A stretch of 64,000 bases of DNA from Tomitella gaofuii (GCF_014126825.1 NZ_CP059900.1:248001-312000), one strand, 5' to 3'; shown: positions 1 to 8,737, counted from the stretch's first letter. Notes: generated by a model from the sequence alone, not told the origin. Made by a program: numbers and translations.

Positions 1-884
1 ATGAGCATGGGCACCCAGCCGATGCCGCCCTCGCTCATGGCGATCTTCAGCGCGGGGTTGTCCTTGGGGTAGCCCGACCACAGCCACTCCGAGCACGCGC
101 CCAGTGACAGCTGGCCGAACATGGTCGCGCCCAGCTGCAGGCCGGGCGCCCCCTTCGGGTAGGCGTACATCCCCGAGCTGCCCACGTGCAGCGAGATGAC
201 GGTGTCGGTCTCGACGCAGGCCGCGATGATCGGGTCCCAGTGCTCGCGGTCCCATAGCGAGGGCAGTCCGATGGCGTGCGGGCGCTCGGGGAAGGTGACG
301 GAGGTGAAGCCGCGCTCGGCATTACGGCGTATTTCCTTGACGGCCTCGACCGGGTCGGTGAGGTAGGTGATGCCGCCGGGGATCACCCTCTCGGGGTATT
401 CGAGGTACCACTCGTTGTAGAGCCAGTCGTTCCACGCCCTGGTGGCGGCGATACCTACCTGGCGGTCCTTCGCGAAGGCGAATACGCGGCCGCAGAAACC
501 GGTGATCTGCGACGGGAAGTTGAGCATGGCCCAGATACCGCCCAAGTCCATGTCCTTGACCCGGGCGTGGATGTCGTAGCAGCCGGGGCGCATCTGGTCG
601 AAGCGGAACGGCTCGTACTTCACCGTCTCTTTGCGCCGGCCGGCGACAGCGTTCATTCCCACCTGCGAATAGATGTCGCCGTCGAACTCCCAGACCTGGG
701 CGCCGTGCTCGTTCTGCACCATCTGCGGCCCGCGGTCGCGCAGGCTGGCGGGCATCCAGGTCTCGAAGAGGTGCGGCGGCTCCACGACGTGGTCGTCCAC
801 CGAGATGATCGTGTAGCGGGTGTCCTGCGGCTGCGGCTCGGGGGCGAACAGCGCGGGGTCGAGGTCTTCGGGGGTGAGCGTCAT
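1..884 (-). CDS. Amidohydrolase family 2 (PF04909-type) metal-dependent hydrolase, partial
   Basis: About 294 codons are open from an ATG at 884 to the window edge, with no stop, so the C-terminus lies outside. The N-terminus carries the metal-site motif VDDHVVEPP (about residues 29-37). Further on are the TIM-barrel features expected of the ACMSD/amidohydrolase-2 family, such as SLHVGSSG (a His-containing strand end) and MSEGGIGW near the edge. Members of this family hydrolyse or decarboxylate (aromatic) carboxylic acids. It diverges from the IclR gene, whose operator-like palindrome lies in the shared promoter region, so it is a likely target of that regulator. The substrate is not deducible. 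A paralogous family member is encoded at 24943-25800. Confidence 0.85.
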   Translation of the reverse strand, partial: MTLTPEDLDPALFAPEPQPQDTRYTIISVDDHVVEPPHLFETWMPASLRDRGPQMVQNEHGAQVWEFDGDIYSQVGMNAVAGRRKETVKYEPFRFDQMRPGCYDIHARVKDMDLGGIWAMLNFPSQITGFCGRVFAFAKDRQVGIAATRAWNDWLYNEWYLEYPERVIPGGITYLTDPVEAVKEIRRNAERGFTSVTFPERPHAIGLPSLWDREHWDPIIAACVETDTVISLHVGSSGMYAYPKGAPGLQLGATMFGQLSLGACSEWLWSGYPKDNPALKIAMSEGGIGWVPML

Positions 885-965
885 CGGATGCCTCCGGATC
901 GTGTCGCGGGAGTTCGGGCGTCAGGGAAACGTGCATCGAGGGACATGTATCGAGAAATGTGTGAG

Positions 966-991
966 TATCACTATGTGATAAGATCTATCAC
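966..991. promoter_or_regulatory. Probable IclR operator (three half-sites)
   Basis: A perfect inverted repeat, TATCAC-TAT-GTGATA, at 966-980 is followed five bases later by a third half-site, TATCAC (986-991). It lies in the 124-bp space between the amidohydrolase start (884) and the IclR start (1009). A site here could control both genes. The assignment to IclR is inferred from position only. Confidence 0.6.
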
Positions 992-1008
992 TTAGTTCAA
1001 GATTAGGA

Positions 1009-1728
1009 GTGATCCAGATCGCAGTCAAGACATCGGCGACGCTCGCGCGCGGCCTGCGCGTGCTGGAGGCCATCGCGGCGCGACAGCCGGCGGGCCTGGC
1101 CGAACTCACCGAGGCGCTGGGTGAGGACAAGAGCGCCCTGCAGCGCGCCCTCGCCACGCTGCACGACACCGGCTGGATCGCCCCGAGCGGGCCGGGCGTC
1201 TGGGAACTGACCACCCGCGCGCTGTCGATCGCGGGACACGCCGCCGCATCGTCGCCGGTGGTCGCGCGGGCCCGGCCGCTACTGGGCGCCCTGCGTGATG
1301 AGACCGGGGAGACGGCACACCTTGCCCTACTCGACGGCGCCGATCTCGTGGTGGTCGACATCGCCGAGGCCCGCCAGGTGGTGCGCACCGCGCTGTACCC
1401 GGGCCAGCGCATCGCCGCTGATGCCAGCGCAGGGGGGCGGGCGGTGTGCGCGGCCCTCGATGCGGCGGCGCGGCGGGCGCTGTTCGCCGATCCGTCCGGG
1501 CTGCTGCCCGACGCTGAATACGTGCGTATCGCTGCCCGCGGTTGGGCGGTGTGCGAAGGGGACGTGAAACCGGGGTGGACGAGCATCGCCAGCCCAGTCC
1601 GTACTGCGGGCGGGGCGCCGGTCGGAGCCGTCGTGACCAGCGGGCCGGCGCAGCGGCTCACCCCGGACCGCTACGACGGCATCGGTGCGCTGCTGCACGA
1701 CGTGGCGCTCGAGTTGAGCCGCAGGTGA
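1009..1728 (+). CDS. IclR-family transcriptional regulator
   Basis: 239 residues. The N-terminal winged helix-turn-helix spans about residues 8-60 (RGLRVLEAIAARQPAGLAELTEAL, then a recognition helix around DKSALQRALATLHDTGW). The C-terminal effector domain includes the family landmark YPGQRIAADASAGGRAVCAAL. IclR proteins sense small carboxylic or aromatic metabolites and repress or activate neighbouring catabolic genes. The GTG start at 1009 is chosen because an in-frame stop lies just upstream (976). AGGAG touches the start codon with no spacing, so translation may be leaderless or begin slightly downstream. The gene diverges from the amidohydrolase and probably autoregulates through the palindrome at 966-991. 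Confidence 0.9.
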   Translation: MIQIAVKTSATLARGLRVLEAIAARQPAGLAELTEALGEDKSALQRALATLHDTGWIAPSGPGVWELTTRALSIAGHAAASSPVVARARPLLGALRDETGETAHLALLDGADLVVVDIAEARQVVRTALYPGQRIAADASAGGRAVCAALDAAARRALFADPSGLLPDAEYVRIAARGWAVCEGDVKPGWTSIASPVRTAGGAPVGAVVTSGPAQRLTPDRYDGIGALLHDVALELSRR

Positions 1729-1763
1729 CTTTGCTCGGCGCGTAGTCGGCCGTACGCCCCCGC

Positions 1764-1821
1764 CGAGTGGTGCAGAACCGGGTGCTCCTCCGCGGATCAG
1801 CACCCCGGACGGCCCCACTCG
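1764..1821. repeat. Inverted repeat, CGAGTGG family (copy 1), in a 405-bp gene-free stretch
   Basis: The gene-free stretch 1729-2133 separates the convergent IclR and aldehyde dehydrogenase genes. The only structure I see in it is an imperfect inverted repeat. The left arm 1764-1786 begins CGAGTGGTGC and the right arm 1799-1821 ends GGCCCCACTCG; 18 of 23 positions pair. The arm ends match the copies at 22436-22496 and 54017-54086. It may act as a bidirectional terminator or be a dispersed palindromic element. The remaining 300 bp hold nothing I can support. Confidence 0.6.
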
Positions 1822-2133
1822 AGGAGCGCACACCCATGATCGACCCGTCACGCCCCGGATGGTCGCGGAGCCCCGCCGGCGCGGTGGCGCTCGACCCTGC
1901 GTTGTGGGCGGGCGGCACTTGCGCGACGGAGAACTCCGGGCGGTCTTGCACCCCGGGCGTCAGCACCCACCACGACCACGTACTGCCGGACACGATGCGG
2001 CGGTGAAGATCGGGGAGAGACTCGTGCCTGGAAGCCTCTTGGGGCGGACGCCGGCAGCGCCGAACCTGACGCCGGCGGCGCCGAACTTGATGCCGACGCC
2101 GCCGTCACCCGCGAGGACGTTCCCGGCCCGCCC

Positions 2134-3567
2134 TCACCGCGTGATCATCGACGCCATCATCTGCTCGAAGCCCTCGGGGTAGAGCGCGGCCGGCGGCTGC
2201 CCGGCACCGGCGGGCGCGTGGAACACCGTGCGCGCGTGGCTGAACTCCACGAATCCTTCGCGCCCGTGGTAGTGGCCCATGCCGGAATCGCCCACGCCGC
2301 CGAACGGCGCGTCCTCGAGCCCGGGATGCAGCATGAGGTCGTTGACGGTGACGCCACCGGACGTGGTGCCGTCGAGCACCGTCTGGAGCTCGTCGTCGTC
2401 CGTGCCCAGCCAGTACAGCGCCAGCGGCGCGGGCCGCTCGCCCAGGGCGCCGAGCACGTCGTCCACCGTGTCGTAGCCGAGGACCACGACGGCCGGGCCG
2501 AACAGCTCCTCGCGCATGACCGCCGTGTCCTCCGGCGGGTCGACCACGACGTGCAGCGGCGTGCGGCGTCCGTCGGGCTGCTCGTCGGGAACGGTTTCGA
2601 TGCGGGCGCCGCGGGTGCGGGCGTCGTCGACGAGGCCGGCCACGCGCCGGGCATGGCGGTCGTCGACGATGCTGATCGCCCCGGGGTTGCCCTGCACGGT
2701 GGGTACGAGCTGCGAGTACGCGCCGGTGAGCGCCGTGACGAACGCGTCGACCGATTCGCGCGGCACGTACACCAGGTCCGGGCTCACGCACAGCTGCCCG
2801 CCGTTGCTCGATTTGGCGCCCGCCACCTTTCCGGCGGCTGCGGCCAGGTCCGCGCTGCGCGACACGAGTGTCGGCGACTTCCCGCCCAGCTCCAGCGTCA
2901 CCGGCACCAGGTTCTCGGCGGCGCTGCGCATCACCGCCCGGCCCACCGACGTGCTGCCGGTGAACACGAGGTGCCCGAAGGGGCGCGTGGTGAACTGCTC
3001 GGCCACCGCGGGCCCGCCGGTGACCACGGCGACGTCGAGCGGGTCGATGCGCTCGGTGAAGAGCCGGGCGAGGGTCTCCGCGGTGCGCGGCACCACCTCC
3101 GAGGGTTTGAGCACCGCCCGATTGCCCGCGGCCAGCGCCGACGCGAGCGGGCTGAGCAGGGTGAACACCGGGGCGTTCCAGGTGCCCAGGATGCCGACGG
3201 TTCCCTTGGGGGTGTATCGGATCTCTGCGGTGGCGCCGTACTGGTCGTAAGGCGCGTACGCCTTGCGGTGTTCCGGTGCCATCCACTCCTCGAGACGGTC
3301 CCGCGAGGACTTCAGCGAGCCGAGGGAGCCGAGCACGTCGTTCATGATCGAGTAGCCGCGGTGGCGGCCGCCGAAGTCCTCGTCGACGGCTGTGACGATC
3401 GCGTCGTACTCGTCCACCAGAAGGTCGATCACGGCCTGGATGCGGGCGCGGCGCACAGCAGCGGACGGCATCCCCTCGGCGCGGCGCGCCGCGCGCTGGC
3501 GGGCGAGGACGTCGTCGAGCGCCGCGATGGCGGCTGCGGCGGAACCGGACTCTGCGACGGTGGTCAT
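2134..3567 (-). CDS. Coniferyl-aldehyde-type NAD(P)+ aldehyde dehydrogenase
   Basis: 477 residues, ALDH superfamily, closest in layout to the coniferyl aldehyde dehydrogenase (CalB) group. It has a short N-terminus and the active-site context GGQLCVSPD. The general-base Glu lies in ELGGK (E226) and the nucleophile is C260, giving the normal 34-residue spacing. The ATG at 3567 has GAGGAG seven bases upstream. The enzyme should oxidise an aromatic or medium aldehyde to the acid. It is transcribed divergently from the alcohol dehydrogenase at 3715, so the pair could take an alcohol to an aldehyde and then to an acid. A perfect palindrome (3641-3657) lies between them. Exact substrate unknown. 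Confidence 0.88.
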   Translation of the reverse strand: MTTVAESGSAAAAIAALDDVLARQRAARRAEGMPSAAVRRARIQAVIDLLVDEYDAIVTAVDEDFGGRHRGYSIMNDVLGSLGSLKSSRDRLEEWMAPEHRKAYAPYDQYGATAEIRYTPKGTVGILGTWNAPVFTLLSPLASALAAGNRAVLKPSEVVPRTAETLARLFTERIDPLDVAVVTGGPAVAEQFTTRPFGHLVFTGSTSVGRAVMRSAAENLVPVTLELGGKSPTLVSRSADLAAAAGKVAGAKSSNGGQLCVSPDLVYVPRESVDAFVTALTGAYSQLVPTVQGNPGAISIVDDRHARRVAGLVDDARTRGARIETVPDEQPDGRRTPLHVVVDPPEDTAVMREELFGPAVVVLGYDTVDDVLGALGERPAPLALYWLGTDDDELQTVLDGTTSGGVTVNDLMLHPGLEDAPFGGVGDSGMGHYHGREGFVEFSHARTVFHAPAGAGQPPAALYPEGFEQMMASMITR

Positions 3568-3640
3568 ACGTGCTCCTCAACCTCGGGGTCGGACCGGTTC
3601 GACGCTAGAACGGCTGTGACCGACGCGACAGGGAATTCCT

Positions 3641-3657
3641 GCACAGTGGAACTGTGC
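3641..3657. promoter_or_regulatory. Palindromic operator candidate between ALDH and ADH
   Basis: A perfect inverted repeat GCACAGT-GGA-ACTGTGC lies in the 147-bp divergent promoter region between the aldehyde dehydrogenase and the alcohol dehydrogenase. Its position suggests that one regulator controls both genes. No regulator gene is directly adjacent; the IclR at 1009 is the nearest. The half-sites differ from the IclR palindrome at 966. Confidence 0.45.
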
Positions 3658-3714
3658 TGCGGTGCAGGCAGATCGGGCCGGTAGACCTGGAGTACCGACT
3701 AGCCAGGAGGACAC

Positions 3715-4836
3715 ATGCGCACGCGGGGAGCAGTCATCAAGCAGGCGCCGGGGACGTTCGAGGTGGTGGACCTGGAACTGGACGAGCCGCGCCGCGACGA
3801 GATCATGGTGCGCATGGTCGCGTCGGGCCTGTGCCACTCGGACGCACACATCGCGGCGGGCGACCACGCGGTGAACAACTACCCGATATGCGGCGGACAC
3901 GAGGGTGCGGGCGTCGTGGAGCGCGTGGGTCCGGAAACCGAGGGCTTCGCGGTGGGTGACCACGTGGTGTTCTCGTTCCTCGCCGCCTGCGGCAAGTGCC
4001 GGTGGTGCGCGTCGGGCATGCAGAACCTGTGCGACCGGGGCGCCGCGATCATGACGGGCGGCCGGCCCGACGCCCCGGACAGCCACCGCATGCTCCTCGA
4101 CGGCGCGCCCGTGGGGCAGACGTGCGGGCTGGCGACCTTCAGCGAATACACCACGGTGCACGTGGACAACGCGATCAAGGTGCTCGACAAGTCCTTGCCA
4201 CTGGACCGGCTGTGCCTGCTCAGCTGCGGCGTCGGCACCGGGTGGGGTGCGGCGGTGAACTCTGCGCAGGTGTATCCGGGGCAGACGGTGATCGTCATGG
4301 GCACCGGCGGCGTGGGCATCAACGCCGTCCAGGGCGCGGCGCACGCCGGCGCGTCGCGGATCATCGCCGTCGACCCGGTCGCATTCAAACGCGAGAGCGC
4401 GCTGCGCCTGGGCGCCACCCACGCGGTGGCCGGTATCGACGAGGCGGCCGAACTCGCCCGCACGTTCACCAACGGTCAGGGCGCCGACGCCGCGATCATC
4501 ACCGTCGGCAACACCACCGGCGAGCACATCGCCCAGGCGTTCTCGTCGATCCGCAAGGCCGGGGTGTGCGTCGTGACGGGCCTGGGGAAGATGACCGACG
4601 TGGGCCTGCCGATCAGCCCGCTCGAGCTCACGCTCTACCAGAAGACGCTGGTGGGCTCGCTGTTCGGCGCCTCCAACCCCACCGCGGACATCCCCTGGAT
4701 GATCGACATGTACACGGCCGGAAAGCTGGAGCTGGACTCGCTGGTCACCAGCACCTACACGCTCGACGAGGTGGCGAAGGGGTTCGAAGACATGGAGGCC
4801 GGGGTGAACCTGCGCGGCGTGCTGGTGTTCGACTGA
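3715..4836 (+). CDS. Zinc-dependent alcohol dehydrogenase, NDMA-dependent (nicotinoprotein) type
   Basis: 373 residues, MDR superfamily. Catalytic zinc ligands are C40, H62-E63 and C171 (LLSCGVGTGWGAA). The structural zinc quartet is C92, C95, C98 and C106 (CGKCRWCASGMQNLC). The Rossmann motif GTGGVG lies near residue 197. The sequence pattern fits the actinobacterial NDMA-dependent alcohol dehydrogenases, which hold NAD(P) tightly and pass electrons to an unknown carrier. The ATG at 3715 is preceded by AGGAGG. The likely role is oxidation of an alcohol to the aldehyde handled by the divergent aldehyde dehydrogenase. The NDMA-type assignment rests on overall resemblance. Confidence 0.88.
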   Translation: MRTRGAVIKQAPGTFEVVDLELDEPRRDEIMVRMVASGLCHSDAHIAAGDHAVNNYPICGGHEGAGVVERVGPETEGFAVGDHVVFSFLAACGKCRWCASGMQNLCDRGAAIMTGGRPDAPDSHRMLLDGAPVGQTCGLATFSEYTTVHVDNAIKVLDKSLPLDRLCLLSCGVGTGWGAAVNSAQVYPGQTVIVMGTGGVGINAVQGAAHAGASRIIAVDPVAFKRESALRLGATHAVAGIDEAAELARTFTNGQGADAAIITVGNTTGEHIAQAFSSIRKAGVCVVTGLGKMTDVGLPISPLELTLYQKTLVGSLFGASNPTADIPWMIDMYTAGKLELDSLVTSTYTLDEVAKGFEDMEAGVNLRGVLVFD

Positions 4837-4872
4837 GCGTTCCCCGCGGGTGGCCCGTCACCGGACACCCGG

Positions 4873-4928
4873 CTTTGGTGGACATTTGGTTGGAAATCGG
4901 CGGAATTTCGACCAAATGTCCACCAAAG
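4873..4928. repeat. Long perfect inverted repeat between convergent genes
   Basis: The arm CTTTGGTGGACATTTGGT (4873-4890) is repeated as its exact reverse complement at 4911-4928. The 20-base loop itself contains GAAAT/ATTTC. It lies between the ends of the alcohol dehydrogenase (+) and the membrane protein (-). The stem is AT-richer than the surroundings and lacks a flanking T-run. It could terminate both transcripts or be a mobile palindromic repeat. Confidence 0.7.
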
Positions 4929-4951
4929 CGCACGTGGGGACCGGCGCCGGC

Positions 4952-5425
4952 TCACAGCCAGTGCGCCAGCCCCACCGCGAACAGTGCGAAGGTGAGCAGT
5001 CCGATGGCGCCGCGGAGCGCGGCCGCCGACCGGCCGCCGCGCGCGACGTGGCCGTCGAGCGCCCCGCCGCTCTCCTCGGCCCGGCGGCGCAGCCGAGTCA
5101 TGTTCCGGGCCTGCACGATCCCCCACGCCAAGGCCACCACGAGAGCGGCGGCGAGCACGGTGAGCGCGGTGCTCATGCCCGTCCACGGCGCCGTGCCCAG
5201 CAGCACCGCGCCGGCGATGAGGCCCACGAGCAGGTCGATCGTCGCGAAGATCCCGTAGGCGCGGCCGAACGCCCGGAAGAACGACACCCGCGCCATCGGC
5301 TCCAGTGTGGCGGAACTGGTGCGCGCGACGAACACCACCGTCACCATGCCCCCGATCCACAGGCATGCGGTGAGGATGAGGATGCCGGACAGGGTGCTTT
5401 CCGCGCCGGAGGACAGGCTGGTCAT
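4952..5425 (-). CDS. Small integral membrane protein, four predicted helices
   Basis: 157 residues. Hydrophobic segments lie at about 13-34, 57-78, 84-105 and 136-156. A basic stretch around residues 108-117 (ARNMTRLRRRAEE) probably faces the cytoplasm. I do not recognise the family with certainty; the layout is like the small four-helix DUF/CopD-like membrane proteins of actinobacteria. The ATG at 5425 has only a weak upstream GGA. The gene is convergent with the alcohol dehydrogenase and divergent from the lipoprotein at 5521, with about 95 bp between starts. No function can be given. Confidence 0.7.
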   Translation of the reverse strand: MTSLSSGAESTLSGILILTACLWIGGMVTVVFVARTSSATLEPMARVSFFRAFGRAYGIFATIDLLVGLIAGAVLLGTAPWTGMSTALTVLAAALVVALAWGIVQARNMTRLRRRAEESGGALDGHVARGGRSAAALRGAIGLLTFALFAVGLAHWL

Positions 5426-5520
5426 CGGATTCCGTTTCGCCGAGGGGGTGCGTCCGGTCTACCACCGGCCGGCCCGCGAGAGGCGCCCGGGCGGCCGCCG
5501 GGTCTGTTAGCGTCGGCGCC

Positions 5521-6096
5521 ATGAGTGGGACAGCGAACAGGAAGGGCGTCCGGGCGGCCGCCGCGGTGATCGCGGTCGCAGCCGCGCTGGGCGCCTCGGC
5601 GTGCTCCTCGTCCGACGACGGCCAGGGCGATGCTGCGCGCACCGCGCAGACGGGTACCGCCCAGACCGGCGCCGCGCAGACCGGTACCGCGCAGACGGGT
5701 ACCGCCCAGACCGGTGGTGCGACGGGGCAGCCGGCGCCGGGGGCCGGAGCGAGCGCCACCGTGACGTCGGTGGTGCTGAACGGCGCCCCGCAGGATGTCG
5801 GCTTCCCCGACGTGCGGTGCGACCACGAGCACGACGAGGGCTTTCCGCAGATCGATCTCGAGGCGCAGGACCGGGCGGCCGACAGGGAATTGCAGGTGGA
5901 GATCGTCCTCTCCGATCCGCCCAAGCTCGACGACTTCGAGCTTGAGCAGGGGCGCGACGAGTGGCAGGCCACCGACGCCGACAGGGCGGGCGCGCAGATC
6001 ACCGTCGACGGGTCGCACTACCGCGTGTCCTCCGCGGTGACTCAGGACGACACCAAGGAACCGGGCCGCATGGAGGTCGAGTTCACCTGCCCGTAG
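5521..6096 (+). CDS. LpqH-like (19-kDa antigen family) lipoprotein
   Basis: 191 residues. The signal sequence ends in the lipobox LGASAC (Cys at about residue 28), so the mature protein should be lipid-anchored outside the membrane. A low-complexity linker of five TAQTG/AAQTG repeats (about residues 41-65) precedes a folded domain with cysteines in VRCDHEHD and at the very end (EFTCP). These probably form a disulphide, as in the mycobacterial 19-kDa antigen (PF05481) family. The domain assignment is based on size, lipobox, linker and terminal Cys pattern. The gene stands alone between a divergent membrane-protein gene and the convergent secreted-protein gene. Confidence 0.7.
   Translation: MSGTANRKGVRAAAAVIAVAAALGASACSSSDDGQGDAARTAQTGTAQTGAAQTGTAQTGTAQTGGATGQPAPGAGASATVTSVVLNGAPQDVGFPDVRCDHEHDEGFPQIDLEAQDRAADRELQVEIVLSDPPKLDDFELEQGRDEWQATDADRAGAQITVDGSHYRVSSAVTQDDTKEPGRMEVEFTCP
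5641..5715 (+). repeat. Five tandem 15-bp repeats inside the lipoprotein gene
   Basis: Five near-identical 15-base units of the type ACCGCGCAGACGGGT encode (T/A)AQTG five times. In-frame gain or loss of units would change linker length without breaking the gene. Confidence 0.8.
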
Positions 6097-6127
6097 GCCC
6101 GGCCCGGCGTGGCGGGCCCGCAGCGCA

Positions 6128-7693
6128 TCATCCCGCCGGTGGTCCGATGCGGAGCATGCGCCCCACCGTTCCCTGCCAGTACACGCCGGGCCCGTCGCCG
6201 TCGCCGATGTTCGGTGCGACAGTCCCGGTGAGCTCCATCGGCTCGTCCACCGGCGCGGTGCCGACGAACGAGCGCACCACCTCGTCGCCGGTGTCCGCGT
6301 CGATGGCGGTGTAGAACACCGGACCGGTCTTCTGCGCGATACCGCTGGTGAGGACGTCTCCCAGCACGCCGGAGTCCGGCGCGTCGCCGTAGGACAGGCC
6401 GTGGATGAGCCTGTCGCCGGTGGTGGCCTTCGGCAGCGTTGCGGTGCGGGTGTTCGACGTCCACTGCCGCGTACAGCCGCTGCCGTCGGTGGCGATCGAC
6501 GTCATGCCGCCCCGGTACGGTGCCTGCGCGGGCATCGCCGGTCCGTCGACGGCCATCGGGAAGTACTGGAAGCCGTAGGTGTTCGCGATGATGAGCGACC
6601 ACTCGCCGCCGCCCGGGGATGCGAGCGCGATGGGGGAGTTCTCGGACTGGGCCGGGCCCTCGATGAGCCTGCCGTCTGGCGCGGCGGTCTCCGGGTGCAG
6701 GGTGGTCGCGAACGCGGGCATCGCGCAGCGCACGTCGCCGCTGGCACGGTCGAGGACGAACAGCGTCGACTGGTCTGCGGCGTCGAGGTAGGCGACGTAG
6801 TCGTCCTGGTTCGGCCCGAAGTACGTGGGCGTGGAGCCCGAGCCGTGGCTGAGCATCCCGGGGTGCCGGGCCGCGCCGGGATCGTAGGCCCGCCGCCACC
6901 GGATGTGCGGCTGACCGTCCTCACCCTGGTCCACCTCGTAGAGGGCGCGACTCGTCATCACCGAGGCGCCACCGGGCCGCACCGTGATGCCGTTGGACAC
7001 GCGCTCGCCCGGGGGCTGCCCCGCGTCGGCGGGCAGGTCGAGGATCCGCGCCGACGCGGGATCGCCGGGGACCACCGTGCCGACCACCGCGTTCACGGTG
7101 ACGAACCAGATGCGGCCGTCGACCCCCGGGGCGAGGCCCGTGACGTAGTCACCGTCGCGGATGAGCGGGCCCAGATCGGCGATCACCTCGTCGGTGAGGG
7201 TCCACGCACCGGAGGAGTCGCGGGCGTGCCCGACGGCGTGAAGGACGCCCGCGCCGTCCGCGACGACGACGCGGTCCTGATCGTCGAGGTAGCCGTACAC
7301 GCCGCCGAGCAATGCGCCCTTCGCCAACTGCATGCGGGCGAGGGCCGCGGCGGTGGCGGGGTCGAGCAGCACGACCATGGGCGGTGTGGTCTCGAGCGGG
7401 TCGGTGCCGACGTAGGCGGTGCACAGTGCCACGGGCATGCCGTCGCTCCCGACGAACACCGACGAACATGTGCCGCCGGGGATCGACGCACGCACACCGG
7501 TCTGCGTGCCGGGGCCGACGCCGGGGATCGTGTCGGTGGAGTAGATATCGCCGTGCACGGTGGCGGTTCCGAGGGGGCCGAGGCCGGGTGTTCCCGGCAC
7601 TGCCCCGGCGGGCGCGGCGACGGCGATCGCCGCAGCCAGCGCGCCCGCGCTCGCGATCGCCCCGCGGGTGACGGCTCCGGCGCGTCGTGTCAT
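6128..7693 (-). CDS. Secreted protein of unknown function, possible beta-propeller
   Basis: 521 residues from the ATG at 7693, which follows CAGGAG; an upstream in-frame ATG at 7708 lacks a good ribosome site. A clear signal peptide (MTRRAGAVTRGAI, then an Ala-rich core ending at AGAVPG, about residues 1-33) implies export. The mature part is rich in repeated motifs such as VVADGAGVLHAVG, LAPGVDGRIWFVTVN and GEWSLIIANTYG, which look like propeller blades that bind or report a ligand. No catalytic motif is evident. It ends 32 bp from the convergent lipoprotein gene. A beta-propeller fold is a guess from repeat pattern only. Confidence 0.7.
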   Translation of the reverse strand: MTRRAGAVTRGAIASAGALAAAIAVAAPAGAVPGTPGLGPLGTATVHGDIYSTDTIPGVGPGTQTGVRASIPGGTCSSVFVGSDGMPVALCTAYVGTDPLETTPPMVVLLDPATAAALARMQLAKGALLGGVYGYLDDQDRVVVADGAGVLHAVGHARDSSGAWTLTDEVIADLGPLIRDGDYVTGLAPGVDGRIWFVTVNAVVGTVVPGDPASARILDLPADAGQPPGERVSNGITVRPGGASVMTSRALYEVDQGEDGQPHIRWRRAYDPGAARHPGMLSHGSGSTPTYFGPNQDDYVAYLDAADQSTLFVLDRASGDVRCAMPAFATTLHPETAAPDGRLIEGPAQSENSPIALASPGGGEWSLIIANTYGFQYFPMAVDGPAMPAQAPYRGGMTSIATDGSGCTRQWTSNTRTATLPKATTGDRLIHGLSYGDAPDSGVLGDVLTSGIAQKTGPVFYTAIDADTGDEVVRSFVGTAPVDEPMELTGTVAPNIGDGDGPGVYWQGTVGRMLRIGPPAG

Positions 7694-7852
7694 CTGTGGC
7701 TCCTGCATCCGGGTCCCGGCGGCCGCGCACGCATGGATCGGGCACGGCCGCCCCTCCGGCGGTAGTCGGTGCAGTTCGTAACGACAATGGTCGTGTCAGA
7801 ATGTATCGACGAAACAATGCAAGTGCAACAGATCACAGGGGGTCGATGACCG

Positions 7853-8737
7853 ATGCCAGTCGAGAGGACGCCCGCCGAGCACCCCGGGACGACCCCGCTG
7901 ACAGGGGCGTCGTGGCGCACCGACCTGTTCGACATCCCCGGATGCCTGCGAACGATCGGGTTGGACGCCCCGGCCGGCGCAGAGCCGTCGATCGAGCTGC
8001 TCGCCGCGTTGCATGAATCGCACGTGCGCACATTGCCGTTCGCGAACACCGACGTTCTGCTGGACACGCACCCGGGGGTGGCGCCGGACGCCGTGCAGGA
8101 CCAGCTGGTGCGGCGCGGGCGTGGCGGCTACTGCTTCGAGCACGCGCAGATCTTCGCGGCCGCCGCCGAGCACCTGGGCTTCACCGTGCGCAGGGCGCTC
8201 GGTCGCGTGCATTCCCTCACGAACACGCGCACGCACATGAGCGTGCAGGTGCGGGCCGACGGCCGGTGGTGGCTCTGCGACCCGGGGTTCGGGTACAGCC
8301 TCATCCGCCCGCTGCCGCTGGAGGACGGCGCGACGCAGGATCTGGGCGGGCGGACCGCGCGGCTCGACCGCGCCGACGACGACGGCGCCGCCGTGTGGGT
8401 GCTGAGTCGTGACGGCGCCGTGGAGCACTGCACCGACGGGCTGCCGGTGAAGCCGGCGGATGTGCGCACCGGGCACTTCATCACCTCATGCGAGCCGGAC
8501 TCTCCGTTCGTCAACCACCTGATGGTCATGCGGCACATGCCGTACGGGCACGTGACGATCACCGAGGGTGCACGCACCGTGCGCTGTGCGGGCCGGCCCA
8601 CCGAGCACTCGGAGATCTCCGTCGCCGAGGTGGTGGACGGAGTGCGCGAACTGGGGTTGCGCCTGGCCGACGGGGAACGGGATCTGCTCGCCGCGAAGGT
8701 CGGGGGACTGCGGCGGGGCGGCGCAGGCTCTGCGTAG
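7853..8737 (+). CDS. nat: Arylamine N-acetyltransferase
   Basis: 294 residues, the usual NAT length. The Cys-His-Asp triad is visible: C94 in RGRGGYCFEHA, H128 in RTHMSVQV and D143 in CDPGFG. The 15-residue His-Asp gap matches known NATs. The enzyme transfers an acetyl or acyl group from CoA to arylamines and hydrazines. In mycobacteria and rhodococci, NAT is linked to sterol and propionyl-CoA metabolism and to mycolate formation. The ATG at 7853 follows AGGGGG by about ten bases. The gene appears monocistronic and is convergent with the TetR gene at 8915. The intervening 177 bp show no strong hairpin. Confidence 0.93.
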   Translation: MPVERTPAEHPGTTPLTGASWRTDLFDIPGCLRTIGLDAPAGAEPSIELLAALHESHVRTLPFANTDVLLDTHPGVAPDAVQDQLVRRGRGGYCFEHAQIFAAAAEHLGFTVRRALGRVHSLTNTRTHMSVQVRADGRWWLCDPGFGYSLIRPLPLEDGATQDLGGRTARLDRADDDGAAVWVLSRDGAVEHCTDGLPVKPADVRTGHFITSCEPDSPFVNHLMVMRHMPYGHVTITEGARTVRCAGRPTEHSEISVAEVVDGVRELGLRLADGERDLLAAKVGGLRRGGAGSA

